From Paludibacter sp. (GTDB lineage: Bacteria; Bacteroidota; Bacteroidia; Bacteroidales; Paludibacteraceae): a DNA stretch of 64,000 nucleotides. The notes below the pieces were generated by a model, which saw nothing but the letters and a program-made list of their open reading frames with translations, did no database searches and had not been told where the DNA came from. Position numbers and translations under genes: made by a program. The stretch is from assembly GCA_028710895.1 (NCBI GenBank), contig JAQTTH010000008.1, positions 62,001-126,000 of the forward strand, read 5' to 3'. Positions 27,024 through 35,983 of this stretch are shown here, piece by piece (position 1 is the stretch's first letter; every line of letters starts with the position of its first letter).

Positions 27024-28586
27024 ATGAAAAAGAACACATTTCTTCTACTGTTTTGTCTGATTATAACGACTTCTCTTTTTGCTGATGTAAAACCAGCTGC
27101 TCTGTTTTGCGAACACATGGTGTTGCAACGCGGCGTTGAAATTCCAGTTTGGGGAAAAGCCTGGCCGAAAGAATCCGTTTCTGTGTCCCTGAATGGAACG
27201 TCGGTAACAGTAAAAGCCGATGCTTCAGGTAACTGGATGCTAAAACTGCCAAAACAAAAAGCAGGTGGCCCGTACAAACTGGAAATTGCCGGCGACAATA
27301 TTATTACTTTCAACGATGTATATGTTGGCGAAGTTTGGCTTTGCAGCGGACAATCCAACATGGATATGACTGTGGCCAAAGAAGATCGTTACTGGTGTGG
27401 AGTAAATAATGAAGCGGAGGAAGTGGCGAATGCCAATTATCCACAAATTCGTGTGTTTGATGTGGACTTTACGCCGTCAAACTCACTAAAAGAGGACGTC
27501 GTTGGGAAATGGGAAGTGTGTTCTCCTCAAACAGTCGGACATTTTTCGGCAGTGGCTTATTTCTTTGCGCGCGAAATTTACAAGAAATTAAATATCCCTA
27601 TGGGAATGGTTACGTCGGCATTTGGAGCAAGTACGGCTGAAACCTGGATAAGCAAAGAAGCCATGGAGGCACATCCAAATTTAAAACCGCTATTGGATAG
27701 CTATGCTCAGAAATGGAATGTATTTACCGCTGATAGTGCTATGATTATGCCAAAGTACCGCGAAGATGTAGCAAAGTTTAAGGGTGATTTGGCGGCCGCA
27801 CAAGCAGCTGCGGGTGATGTTACCTCCAAGAAACCCAAAGCTCCCAAAAATCCCGATCCGGAACTCGACCAACACAATCCGTATGTGTGCTACAACGGCA
27901 TGATTGCTCCGCTGATTCCCTATGCCATTAAAGGTGCACTTTGGTATCAGGGAGAATCGAATGGTCCTTCGGCAAAGAATTATCGTGAAATTATGGAAAC
28001 ATTGATTACCGACTGGCGCACACGTTGGGCACAGGGAAATTTCCCGTTTTTATATGTACAGCTGGCCAATTATGGAAAACCAATGACTGAGCCGGTAAAA
28101 CATGAAGCATTGATGACGGTTCGTGAAGCGCAGGTGCAAAATTTATCGATTCCAAACACAGGAATGGCCGTGGCTATAGAAAATGCAGGTGATCAACCGA
28201 CCAACATTCACCCGAAAAATAAACAAGCCATTGGTTATCGTCTTGGACTGATAGCACGTGCGAAAGTATATGGCGAAAGAGTGGAATATTCGGGACCTAT
28301 GTATAAAAATTATAAAATAAAGAAGAACACCATTGTGCTGACTTTCGACCATGTGGGTAAAGGTCTGCTGGCAAAAGATGAAAAACTAACCGGTTTTGCC
28401 ATTTGTGGTGAAGATAAAAAATGGGTGTTTGCCGATGCGGTAATTGCCGGAAAGAAAGTAATTGTTTCGGGCAAAGAAGTTGAAAAACCTGTTGCGGTTC
28501 GCTATTGTTGGGGAGTAAATCCTCCCGCCAGCTTGTCGAACAAAGACGGACTGTGGACACCGAACTTCCGTACGGATAACTGGTAA
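27024..28586 (+). CDS. Sialate O-acetylesterase-type SGNH esterase (first)
   Basis: The 520-residue secreted protein belongs to the sialate O-acetylesterase (SASA) family of SGNH esterases. In plant-polysaccharide loci such enzymes remove acetyl groups from pectin or xylan. The signal peptide spans about 1-20. A beta-sandwich N-terminal region (ALFCEHMVLQRGVEIPVWG) precedes WLCSGQSNMDM, which carries the catalytic Ser. The oxyanion region appears as LWYQGESNGP, and the conserved His sits in TNIHPKNKQAIG. A lysine- and alanine-rich insert near residues 250-285 is unusual. It overlaps no neighbour and precedes the GH43-like gene by 40 bp. A second member is encoded at 56883. Confidence 0.9.
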   Translation: MKKNTFLLLFCLIITTSLFADVKPAALFCEHMVLQRGVEIPVWGKAWPKESVSVSLNGTSVTVKADASGNWMLKLPKQKAGGPYKLEIAGDNIITFNDVYVGEVWLCSGQSNMDMTVAKEDRYWCGVNNEAEEVANANYPQIRVFDVDFTPSNSLKEDVVGKWEVCSPQTVGHFSAVAYFFAREIYKKLNIPMGMVTSAFGASTAETWISKEAMEAHPNLKPLLDSYAQKWNVFTADSAMIMPKYREDVAKFKGDLAAAQAAAGDVTSKKPKAPKNPDPELDQHNPYVCYNGMIAPLIPYAIKGALWYQGESNGPSAKNYREIMETLITDWRTRWAQGNFPFLYVQLANYGKPMTEPVKHEALMTVREAQVQNLSIPNTGMAVAIENAGDQPTNIHPKNKQAIGYRLGLIARAKVYGERVEYSGPMYKNYKIKKNTIVLTFDHVGKGLLAKDEKLTGFAICGEDKKWVFADAVIAGKKVIVSGKEVEKPVAVRYCWGVNPPASLSNKDGLWTPNFRTDNW

Positions 28587-28626
28587 TAATGACGATGGAG
28601 TCTGTAAGTGAAACGAAATAAAACAA

Positions 28627-30012
28627 ATGAAAATAAGAACACTGATATTTATAATATGCTGCACGCTGATTGTATCGATAAAAGCTTCAAACGATAAGCG
28701 TTACGATGCCATTCACAGCGGTACTCCCTGGTTCGACCAGAACAACCGCGAAGTGAATGCGCATGGAGCTTGTATTGTAAAAGAGGGAAACAAATATTAT
28801 CTTTTTGGAGAATATAAATCCGATACAGCAAACGTGTTCACCGGCTTTAGTTGCTACTCGTCGACCGACCTGATGAACTGGAAGTTTGAGCGTATCGTTT
28901 TACCAGTGCAGACAACCGGGCTTATGGGTCCAAATCGGGTTGGTGAGCGCGTCAAAGTGATGAAATGTCCGATTACCGGAGAGTTTGTTATGTATATGCA
29001 TTCCGATAATTTGCTGTACAAAGACCCAAACATAGCTTATGCTACCTGTAAAACTATTAATGGAGTATATCAGTTTGTTGGACCGCTCCTGTTTGAGGGC
29101 AAACCCATTCATAAATGGGATATGGGCACTTTTCAGGATACCGATGGGAAAGGTTATTTGCTGATTCACCACGGATTTATTTACGAACTGTCGGGTGATT
29201 ACAAATCCGTAAAACGACTTGTTATCAATCAGAAACAGGGTGGTGAAGCTCCTGCTATTTTCAAAAGCAAGGGTATCTATTATTGGTTAAGCTCCAACCT
29301 GAGCAGTTGGGAGAAAAATGACAATATGTACCTGACTGCCACTTCGCTCGAAGGTCCGTGGACATTCCGCGCTAACTTTGCTCCTGAAGGCTCACTTACA
29401 TGGAACTCACAAACCACATTTGTGTTACCGGTTGCAAATAAAAAAGATACGGTTTGGATGTTTATGGGCGACCGCTGGTCATTCCCACGTCAGGGTTCGG
29501 CGGCCACTTACGTGTGGCAACCGGTAAGGATTGATACCGGAAAAGTATTTTTGCCCGATTATCTGGAAAACTGGACACTGGATGTTTCAACGGCTACGTT
29601 TCAGGAAACCAGATTGGATGTAAAATCGGTTTTTGGCAGTATTACAGCACAAAAGAGTAATTGGGTAGCGGAAAATCATCAACTGAAATCAAACGAAAAA
29701 GATGCCAGCCTGACTTTTACTTTTATTGGAACGAAAGTAGGAGTTAAAGCACTTACAAATAATAAAGGAGGATATGCCCGTATTACTATTTTCGAAGGCA
29801 AGAAAAAGATTGTGTTGACTGCGGTAGTGGATTTGTATTCTAAAAATGAAGCGCACAGTCAGGTTTTTGTAAGTCCGACCTTGGAAAAAGGCTCTTATAT
29901 GCTGAAGGTTGAGGCGCTTGGCGAGCATCCGGCATGGACAGACAAATCCAAAACCATTTATGGCAGTACCGATAATTTCGTAGTGCTGGAAGATGTGTAT
30001 GTATTCAAATAA
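28627..30012 (+). CDS. GH43-like five-bladed propeller hydrolase
   Basis: This 461-residue secreted enzyme has a GH43-type beta-propeller (about 25-320) followed by a beta-sandwich domain (about 325-461) that probably binds carbohydrate. The start of the propeller reads NREVNAHGACIVKEGNKYYLFGEY. The usual catalytic-base Asp is not seen at this place, a feature I recall from subfamilies GH43_24 and GH43_34 acting on galactans. The conserved DMGTFQDTDGKGYLL segment is present. Possible substrates are beta-1,3- or beta-1,4-linked galactose or arabinogalactan side chains. The stop lies 13 bp before the start of the following esterase, so both are tightly coupled in one operon. Confidence 0.8.
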   Translation: MKIRTLIFIICCTLIVSIKASNDKRYDAIHSGTPWFDQNNREVNAHGACIVKEGNKYYLFGEYKSDTANVFTGFSCYSSTDLMNWKFERIVLPVQTTGLMGPNRVGERVKVMKCPITGEFVMYMHSDNLLYKDPNIAYATCKTINGVYQFVGPLLFEGKPIHKWDMGTFQDTDGKGYLLIHHGFIYELSGDYKSVKRLVINQKQGGEAPAIFKSKGIYYWLSSNLSSWEKNDNMYLTATSLEGPWTFRANFAPEGSLTWNSQTTFVLPVANKKDTVWMFMGDRWSFPRQGSAATYVWQPVRIDTGKVFLPDYLENWTLDVSTATFQETRLDVKSVFGSITAQKSNWVAENHQLKSNEKDASLTFTFIGTKVGVKALTNNKGGYARITIFEGKKKIVLTAVVDLYSKNEAHSQVFVSPTLEKGSYMLKVEALGEHPAWTDKSKTIYGSTDNFVVLEDVYVFK

Positions 30013-30025
30013 ATGTGAGAAAAAT

Positions 30026-31324
30026 ATGAAAAAGCTAATACTTGGTTTAATTGCAATGGCATTGTTGACAAATGCTTACGCCCAAAAAAGTGAATGGAAA
30101 AAATGCTTTTCATTTGGTAGTGCTGTTTCCGACAAGAAGTTTTTGCAGGTAGATACTGCCACAAAATACACCGACACGAAAGGTTACGGACTTACCACTT
30201 TCGGAAAAATGACTGTTGATAAACGCTTTATCGCTTCCGAAAAACCATTTTATTTTTCGGTTCAATTGCCCGAAGGGCATTATCGTGTTGTGCTAACCCT
30301 AGGAGGAAATACCGAAGGTTCATCTACCACCGTGAAAGCCGAATCGCGCCGATTAATGTTCGAAAAACTGAAAACAGAAGCAGGTAAAACCATTACAAAA
30401 ACCATTATCGTTGACCTGCGTACACCGAAAGTTGATGATTCAACTAAAATAAAACTGAAACCCCGCGAATTGAAATATATCAACTGGGATAATAAACTGA
30501 CGTTGGAATTTGCAGGTGAAAAACCCTGCATTTCGGCCATTGAAATACGAAAAGCAGACGAATTGCCTACCATTTTTCTGGCCGGAAACTCTACCGTTAC
30601 CGATCAGGAATACGAACCATGGGCTTCGTGGGGACAAATGTTCCCTTGTTTTCTGAAAGCAAATGTGGTGGTAGCCAATTTTGCCGAATCGGGCGAAACA
30701 TTACTGGCTTTCAAACGCGAAAACCGGTTGAAAAAGATACTAAGTCTGATGAAAAAAGGCGATTACCTGTTTATGGAGTTTGCTCATAATGACCAAAAGC
30801 CCGGTGGTAACCACCTCGATCCGTTTACAACCTACAAAGCTGAATTGAAATATTACATGGCCGAAGCAAAAAAGAAAGGCGGCATTCCGGTATTGGTAAC
30901 TTCTACAAACCGTCGCCGATTTGATGCGGATGGAAAGATTATCAATACGCTCGAAGACTTTCCGGCAGCTATGCGTCAACTTGCAGCAGAAGATCATGTG
31001 TTGCTCATAGACCTGAATGCGATGAGCAAGGACTTGTATGAAGCACTTGGACCCGAAACGTCGAAAAAAGCCTTTGTGCATTATCCCGCCAATTCGTATC
31101 CGGGACAGGACAAAGCCTTAGCCGACGATACTCACTTTAATCCATACGGTGCATATGAGTTGGCAAAATGTGTGGTTCAAAGTATTGTGACTAATAATTA
31201 CCCAATGAAACAATACATTATCGACAGTTGGAAAACCTTTGACCCGAAACAGCCGGATTCATTGACTGATTTCCGTTGGTACGAGAGTCCGTCGGTGGAT
31301 GTATTGAAACCGGACGGAAATTAG
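30026..31324 (+). CDS. Rhamnogalacturonan acetylesterase-like SGNH protein with N-terminal binding domain
   Basis: The 432-residue protein (start at 30026, MKKLILGLIAM, which gives a clean signal peptide) has a galactose-binding-like beta-sandwich (about 20-180, FSFGSAVSDKKFLQVD) followed by an SGNH esterase domain. The nucleophile block reads LAGNSTVTDQ, with GNS in place of GDS, and the third block FAHNDQKPGG, with Ala for the usual Gly. The Asp-His pair lies in ADDTHFNPYGAYELA. These changes are known in some two-domain RG acetylesterases, so activity is likely retained. It lies between the GH43-like gene and the second 21-bp repeat array. Deacetylation of RG-I at the outside of the cell or in the periplasm is inferred. 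Confidence 0.87.
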   Translation: MKKLILGLIAMALLTNAYAQKSEWKKCFSFGSAVSDKKFLQVDTATKYTDTKGYGLTTFGKMTVDKRFIASEKPFYFSVQLPEGHYRVVLTLGGNTEGSSTTVKAESRRLMFEKLKTEAGKTITKTIIVDLRTPKVDDSTKIKLKPRELKYINWDNKLTLEFAGEKPCISAIEIRKADELPTIFLAGNSTVTDQEYEPWASWGQMFPCFLKANVVVANFAESGETLLAFKRENRLKKILSLMKKGDYLFMEFAHNDQKPGGNHLDPFTTYKAELKYYMAEAKKKGGIPVLVTSTNRRRFDADGKIINTLEDFPAAMRQLAAEDHVLLIDLNAMSKDLYEALGPETSKKAFVHYPANSYPGQDKALADDTHFNPYGAYELAKCVVQSIVTNNYPMKQYIIDSWKTFDPKQPDSLTDFRWYESPSVDVLKPDGN

Positions 31325-31380
31325 CAAGAGAATCTGAGTTTTTATTACACAAATTCAATAAATGATAACAAGATATTCAA

Positions 31381-31632
31381 ATACCTATAAGCGAAATTTA
31401 AATACTGACTAGCGGAATACAAATACTGATAAGCGGGATTGATATACCGACAAGCGAAACTCATATACTGACAAGCGAAACTCAAATACCGACAAGCGGA
31501 ATTCATATACTGATAAGCGAAGTTGATATACTGATAAGCGGAACTTAAATACTAATAAGCGAAAAACAAATACAGACACGCGGGATTGATATATCGACAA
31601 GCGAAATTCAAATACAGATACAAAGATTTATA
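31381..31632. repeat. Twelve-unit array of 21-bp repeats
   Basis: Twelve units start with ATAC/ATAT-like bases at 31381, 31402, 31423, 31444, 31465, 31486, 31507, 31528, 31549, 31570, 31591 and 31612, always exactly 21 bp apart. The consensus is ATACYGAYAAGCGRAATTCAA. It fills most of the 363-bp gap between the acetylesterase and GH2 genes on the plus strand. The consensus is unrelated to the array at 16311 although the period is equal. There are no unique spacers, so it is not a CRISPR array. Frames across it are open on the minus strand, but the heptapeptide product has no support as a gene. Confidence 0.93.
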
Positions 31633-31687
31633 CATATAACTGACAAAAAGTTTATTCACATTCTATCTATTGCTAAAAGAAAACACG

Positions 31688-34681
31688 ATGTTCAAAAAAC
31701 TCACATTATTCATTTGCCTGATTCCTGTACTATCGGGATTTGCAGCTCCGAAATTTGACGGAAATCTTCGTCAGACCTATAATTTCAATTCAGCATGGAA
31801 ACTTCAAATTGGAGACATAGCCAATGCGCAACAAATAGCTTTTGACGATTCGGCGTGGAAACCGGTTACTTTGCCGCATGCTTTCAACGAGGACGAAGCT
31901 TTTCGGCTGCATATTGAGCAATTGACCGATACCGTGGTTTGGTACCGCAAGCATTTTCGCTTACCGGCTTCCGACAATGGGAAGAAAGTATTTATTGAGT
32001 TCGAAGGAGTACGTTTTGCTGCCGAAGTGTATGTAAACGGCGAGAAAGTTGGGTTGCACGAAAACGGGGTAATGGCTTTTGGCTTCGACATTTCGGACAA
32101 AATAAAATTTGATGCTGATAATGTGATAGCTGTACGCGTCGACAACGACTGGAACTACCACGAAAAGGCTACAAAAAGTCCGTACGAATGGAATAATAAA
32201 AACTTCAACGCCAATTACGGGGGTATACCTAAAAATGTATTGTTACACGTCAGTGGCAATGTTTATCAAACGCTATCGTTGTATTCGAACCTGAAAACAA
32301 CGGGAACGTATGTGTACGCTACCAACTTCGATATCAAAGGAAAGAAGGCAGTGATCAATGCTGAATCGGAAGTGAAAAATGAAACGTCGTCAGCCGCAAT
32401 CGTTCAATTCGAAGTGAGTGTAGAAGATATGGACGGAAAAGTAATAGCGCAATTTCCGGGCGAGAAACAAACATTGGAAGCAGGAAAAACTACTAAATTG
32501 ACTGCCTCGTCTTCGGTTTCGGGTCTGCATTTCTGGAGCTGGGGCTACGGCTATTTGTACAATGTGTACACCACCCTGAAAATAAATGACAAAGTGGTAG
32601 ATGTAGTAAAAACACGCACCGGATTCCGCAAAACAGAGTTCAAAAATGGTACGGTTTATCTGAACGACCGTGCACTTCAGATGAAAGGTTACGCACAACG
32701 TACCAGTAACGAATGGCCGGCAGTGGGTATCTCGGTTCCTGCCTGGTTGAGCGATTACAGCAATGGATTAATGGTAGAAAGTAACGGAAATATGGTGCGC
32801 TGGATGCATGTTTCGCCCTGGCGACAGGATGTGGAATCGTGCGACCGAGTTGGACTCATGCAAATGTTTCCTGCAGGCGATGCCGAAGCCGACGTAAAAG
32901 GTCGTCGTTGGGAACAACGCACAGAATTGATGCGCGACGCCATTATTTATAACCGCAACAGCCCGAGTGTTTTGCTCTACGAAAGCGGCAACAAAGGGGT
33001 GAGCGAAGAACACATGGCCGAAATGAAAGCCATTCGTGATACGTTCGACCCTCACGGTGGACGTGCAAGCGGTTCGCGCGAAATGCTCGACAGCAAAATT
33101 GCCGAATATGGTGGTGAAATGCTGTATATCAATCACAGCGCCGGTAAACCAATGATTGCTACTGAATATTGCCGCGACGAAGCCTTACGTAAATACTGGG
33201 ACGAACTGACTCCGCCTTACCATAAAAATGGTGCAGGTCCACTTTACCGGAATGCCGATGCAAGCGACTACAACCGCAATCAGGATTCGTTTGCCAAAGA
33301 AGATATTATCCGTTGGAACGATTACTTTGTATGCCGCCCCGGAACAGGAAAACGCGTGAGTGGTGGTGGATTGAATATTGTTTTTTCCGATACCAATACC
33401 CATTGCCGTGGCGAAGAAAATTTCCGTCGCAGTGGCGAGGTAGATGCCATGCGCATTGCCAAAGACGCATACTATGCCCATCAGGTAATGTGGGATGGTT
33501 GGGTTGATATTGAAAAACAACACACTTATATTATCGGACACTGGAACTATGCTCCCGGAACGGTAAAAGACGTAATGGTGGTTTCGCCTGCCGAAAAAGT
33601 AGAACTGTTTCTGAATGGGAAATCGTTGGGTTTTGGCGAAAAAAACTATAATTTCCTGCATACCTTCAAAAATGTGAAATACGAGGCCGGGGAATTGAAA
33701 GCAATAAGTTATATGACCCCTAAATCCCCTAAAGGGGACTTAAAAGAGCTTAGCTCTGACATAAAGAAAACTGCCGGAGCTCCTGCAGCATTAAAACTAA
33801 CGCTTATAAACCAACCAACAGCTGTAAAAGCCGATGGTGTCGACATGGTATTGGTGCAGGTGGAAGTAGTAGATGCCAACGGTCAGCGTTGCCCGGCAGT
33901 ATTTACTCCGGTAAATTTCCAACTAAGCGGTCCGGCCGAATGGCGTGGAGGTATTGCTCAGGGACCGGATAATTACATTCTTTCGAAAACACTTCCTGCA
34001 GAATGTGGCGTGAATCGTGCGTTGATTCGCACAAGCACCGAAGCAGGGAAAGTGACAATTATGGCTACCGCCGAAGGATTACCTGCTGCCAGCATTGCAT
34101 TCGAAACCGTTCCTGTAAAAGTAGAAAACGGGTTGAATACAGAATTGACCAGCGACGGATTACCTTCAAACCTGAGTCGTGGAGAAACACCTTCGACACC
34201 TTCGTTCAAAGTAACCCGCAAAGCCATTGATATAGTTTCGGCAACAGCCGGTGCCAATGCCGACAAAGTAGCGTTGACTTATGACGATAATGAAATAACC
34301 GAATGGACCAACGACGGAAAAATATCAACCGGTTCGATCACTTATCAGTTTGCTAAACCTGCTGTCGTATCGGAAGTGAGTCTAAAACTGACAGGTTGGC
34401 GGACACGTAGTTATCCGATAGAGATATTAGTTGATAAAACAGTTGTTTGGAAAGGCGAAACAGCTCAAAGCCTTGGTTATGTAACAATTCCGGTTACACC
34501 AACCAAAGGAAAATCAGTGACAATTCGTCTGACCGGTTCGGGAACTGAAAAAGATGCTTTCCAAAATATGATAGAAGTTAACGGCAACAAGGAGTTGGAC
34601 GGATTCAAAGATCCGAAAAATGTCAATACCAAGGGGCAACTTCGCATTGTGGAAGCTGAGATATATGAAAAAGTAAAATAA
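31688..34681 (+). CDS. GH2 beta-galactosidase-like protein with altered acid/base motif
   Basis: The 997-residue secreted protein (start at 31688, MFKKLTLFICL) has the GH2 order: sugar-binding domain (about 25-200, WYRKHFRLP), Ig-like domain, TIM barrel, DUF4982-type domain near VELFLNGKSLG, a further Ig-like domain (about 700-800), and a C-terminal discoidin-like domain (about 845-960, EWTNDGKISTGSITYQF). In the barrel the sequence NRNSPSVLLYESGNKG aligns with the canonical NRNHPSIIxWSxGNE, so the expected acid/base Glu is Lys436. The nucleophile is present as Glu493 in PMIATEYC. Residues about 676-691 derive from a REP-like insertion. The enzyme may use another acid or have lost hydrolysis. 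It probably acts on galactan side chains, by context. Confidence 0.85.
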   Translation: MFKKLTLFICLIPVLSGFAAPKFDGNLRQTYNFNSAWKLQIGDIANAQQIAFDDSAWKPVTLPHAFNEDEAFRLHIEQLTDTVVWYRKHFRLPASDNGKKVFIEFEGVRFAAEVYVNGEKVGLHENGVMAFGFDISDKIKFDADNVIAVRVDNDWNYHEKATKSPYEWNNKNFNANYGGIPKNVLLHVSGNVYQTLSLYSNLKTTGTYVYATNFDIKGKKAVINAESEVKNETSSAAIVQFEVSVEDMDGKVIAQFPGEKQTLEAGKTTKLTASSSVSGLHFWSWGYGYLYNVYTTLKINDKVVDVVKTRTGFRKTEFKNGTVYLNDRALQMKGYAQRTSNEWPAVGISVPAWLSDYSNGLMVESNGNMVRWMHVSPWRQDVESCDRVGLMQMFPAGDAEADVKGRRWEQRTELMRDAIIYNRNSPSVLLYESGNKGVSEEHMAEMKAIRDTFDPHGGRASGSREMLDSKIAEYGGEMLYINHSAGKPMIATEYCRDEALRKYWDELTPPYHKNGAGPLYRNADASDYNRNQDSFAKEDIIRWNDYFVCRPGTGKRVSGGGLNIVFSDTNTHCRGEENFRRSGEVDAMRIAKDAYYAHQVMWDGWVDIEKQHTYIIGHWNYAPGTVKDVMVVSPAEKVELFLNGKSLGFGEKNYNFLHTFKNVKYEAGELKAISYMTPKSPKGDLKELSSDIKKTAGAPAALKLTLINQPTAVKADGVDMVLVQVEVVDANGQRCPAVFTPVNFQLSGPAEWRGGIAQGPDNYILSKTLPAECGVNRALIRTSTEAGKVTIMATAEGLPAASIAFETVPVKVENGLNTELTSDGLPSNLSRGETPSTPSFKVTRKAIDIVSATAGANADKVALTYDDNEITEWTNDGKISTGSITYQFAKPAVVSEVSLKLTGWRTRSYPIEILVDKTVVWKGETAQSLGYVTIPVTPTKGKSVTIRLTGSGTEKDAFQNMIEVNGNKELDGFKDPKNVNTKGQLRIVEAEIYEKVK
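33713..33760. repeat. REP-like palindromic element inside the GH2 coding sequence
   Basis: The stretch contains CCCCTAAATCCCCTAAAGGGG followed by AGAGC-TTA-GCTCT, giving two small inverted repeats in 48 bp. I recall this CCCCTAAA/AGGGGACTT word as a frequent interspersed repeat in Bacteroidota genomes. Here it is in frame and encodes MTPKSPKGDLKELSSD in a linker of the GH2 protein. Only this copy is seen in the window. Confidence 0.6.
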
Positions 34682-34702
34682 ACAGATAGTAAATATATGT
34701 GT

Positions 34703-35953
34703 ATGAAAAAAGTATTTCTGGTAGCTTGTGTGCTGAGCATTTTCGTTTCAGTTCATGCCGCTGATTATATCATTACAAATCTTGGTGCATCAGCTGACAG
34801 TACCCAGCTAAACACGGCGGCCATTCAGGCGGCCATAGATAAAGCCTCGAACGAAGGTGGTGGAACGATTGTGATTCCGAAAGGAGTTTATCTTTCGGGT
34901 GCATTGTTTTTCAAACCAAATACAAGTATGCGACTGGAAAAAGGCGCCGTACTTAAAGGTTCGGACAATATCGCCGATTATCCCTTGATTCCTTCGCGCA
35001 TGGAGGGGAAAAGCCTCGATTATTATGCTGCGTTAATCAATGCCTATAAGGTGGATAACTTCAGCATAAGTGGTCCGGGTATGATAAATGGTAATGGACT
35101 AAAGTACTGGAAGGCTTTTTGGGCATGTCGCGATTCGATGAAACTTATCGGTAAATCGGCTACAAACCTTCAGGTACATCGTCCCCGTTTGCTATTTATT
35201 TGGGGATGTAATAAGGTAAACATTTCCAATGTAAAACTTCACAATTCAGGTTTTTGGACAACCCATTTATACCAATGCAACGATGTGTTAATAGAAGGCT
35301 GCGACATTCGTTCACCTTTCAGACCTGTGAAAGCACCCAGTACCGATGGTGTTGATATCGATGTTTGTAAACGGGTGACTATCCGTAAATGCTATATTTC
35401 GGTAAATGACGATGGTGTCTGTATAAAAGGTGGTAAAGGACCAACTGCTCAAAAGCTTCCCGAAAATGGAATTGTTGAGGACATTTTAGTGGAAGACTGT
35501 ACGTTTGGCGAATCGCATGGACTGTTGACACTTGGTAGTGAGAGTATTCATGCACGTAATATCACCGTGCGCAACTGTAAGGTAGAGAGCAATACTCCTA
35601 TTTTGCGACTAAAAATGAGACCGGATACGTATCAAATCTATGAAAACGTATTAATAGAAAATATCACCGGAAAATGCGGTACCATAATCGATATGAAACC
35701 ATGGACTCAATTTTTTTCCATGGAAGGTAGCACCGAAAAACCGTATGGTATTGTTCGGAATATTACCATTTCCAACATTAAAGTAAAATGCAATGTGTTT
35801 GGCGAAATGCAGGGAAATAAATCGGATCAGGTTTCAAATATCGTATTTAAAAATATAGAAGCTACGGCAAAATCGCCTGAATTAAAGTGCAAATACAACG
35901 ACATAAAGGTGAAAAATGTAAAAGTGAATGGTGCACCGTTGGTAGTTAAATAA
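34703..35953 (+). CDS. GH28 polygalacturonase-type hydrolase (second)
   Basis: This 416-residue secreted GH28 enzyme starts at 34703 (MKKVFLVACV); another ATG lies two codons upstream. The signal peptide ends near SVHAAD. Beta-helix motifs include GGGTIVIPKGVYLSGALFFK and the active-site sequences STDGVDID, VNDDGVCIKGG and FGESHGLLTLGSES, which correspond to the NTD, DD and GHG motifs. The pattern CKRVTIRKCYISVNDDG resembles RG-type GH28 enzymes more than plain polygalacturonases, but this is a guess. It begins 21 bp after the GH2 gene and precedes the GH106 gene by 30 bp, in one operon. Confidence 0.9.
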   Translation: MKKVFLVACVLSIFVSVHAADYIITNLGASADSTQLNTAAIQAAIDKASNEGGGTIVIPKGVYLSGALFFKPNTSMRLEKGAVLKGSDNIADYPLIPSRMEGKSLDYYAALINAYKVDNFSISGPGMINGNGLKYWKAFWACRDSMKLIGKSATNLQVHRPRLLFIWGCNKVNISNVKLHNSGFWTTHLYQCNDVLIEGCDIRSPFRPVKAPSTDGVDIDVCKRVTIRKCYISVNDDGVCIKGGKGPTAQKLPENGIVEDILVEDCTFGESHGLLTLGSESIHARNITVRNCKVESNTPILRLKMRPDTYQIYENVLIENITGKCGTIIDMKPWTQFFSMEGSTEKPYGIVRNITISNIKVKCNVFGEMQGNKSDQVSNIVFKNIEATAKSPELKCKYNDIKVKNVKVNGAPLVVK

Positions 35954-35983
35954 AGCTATGACAACATAACGCTATCCCGAGGA

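Noticed and set aside
31409-31600. Minus-strand open frame over the second 21-bp array
   Set aside because: Same reason: the LSVYEFR-like heptapeptide follows from the DNA repeat. No independent coding sign was seen.
16311-31632. CRISPR arrays
   Set aside because: The two repeat arrays have directly abutting 21-bp units with no unique spacers, and no cas genes lie in the window.
33185-33661. 158-residue minus-strand frame within the GH2 gene
   Set aside because: Antisense to the GH2 coding sequence and without recognisable features.
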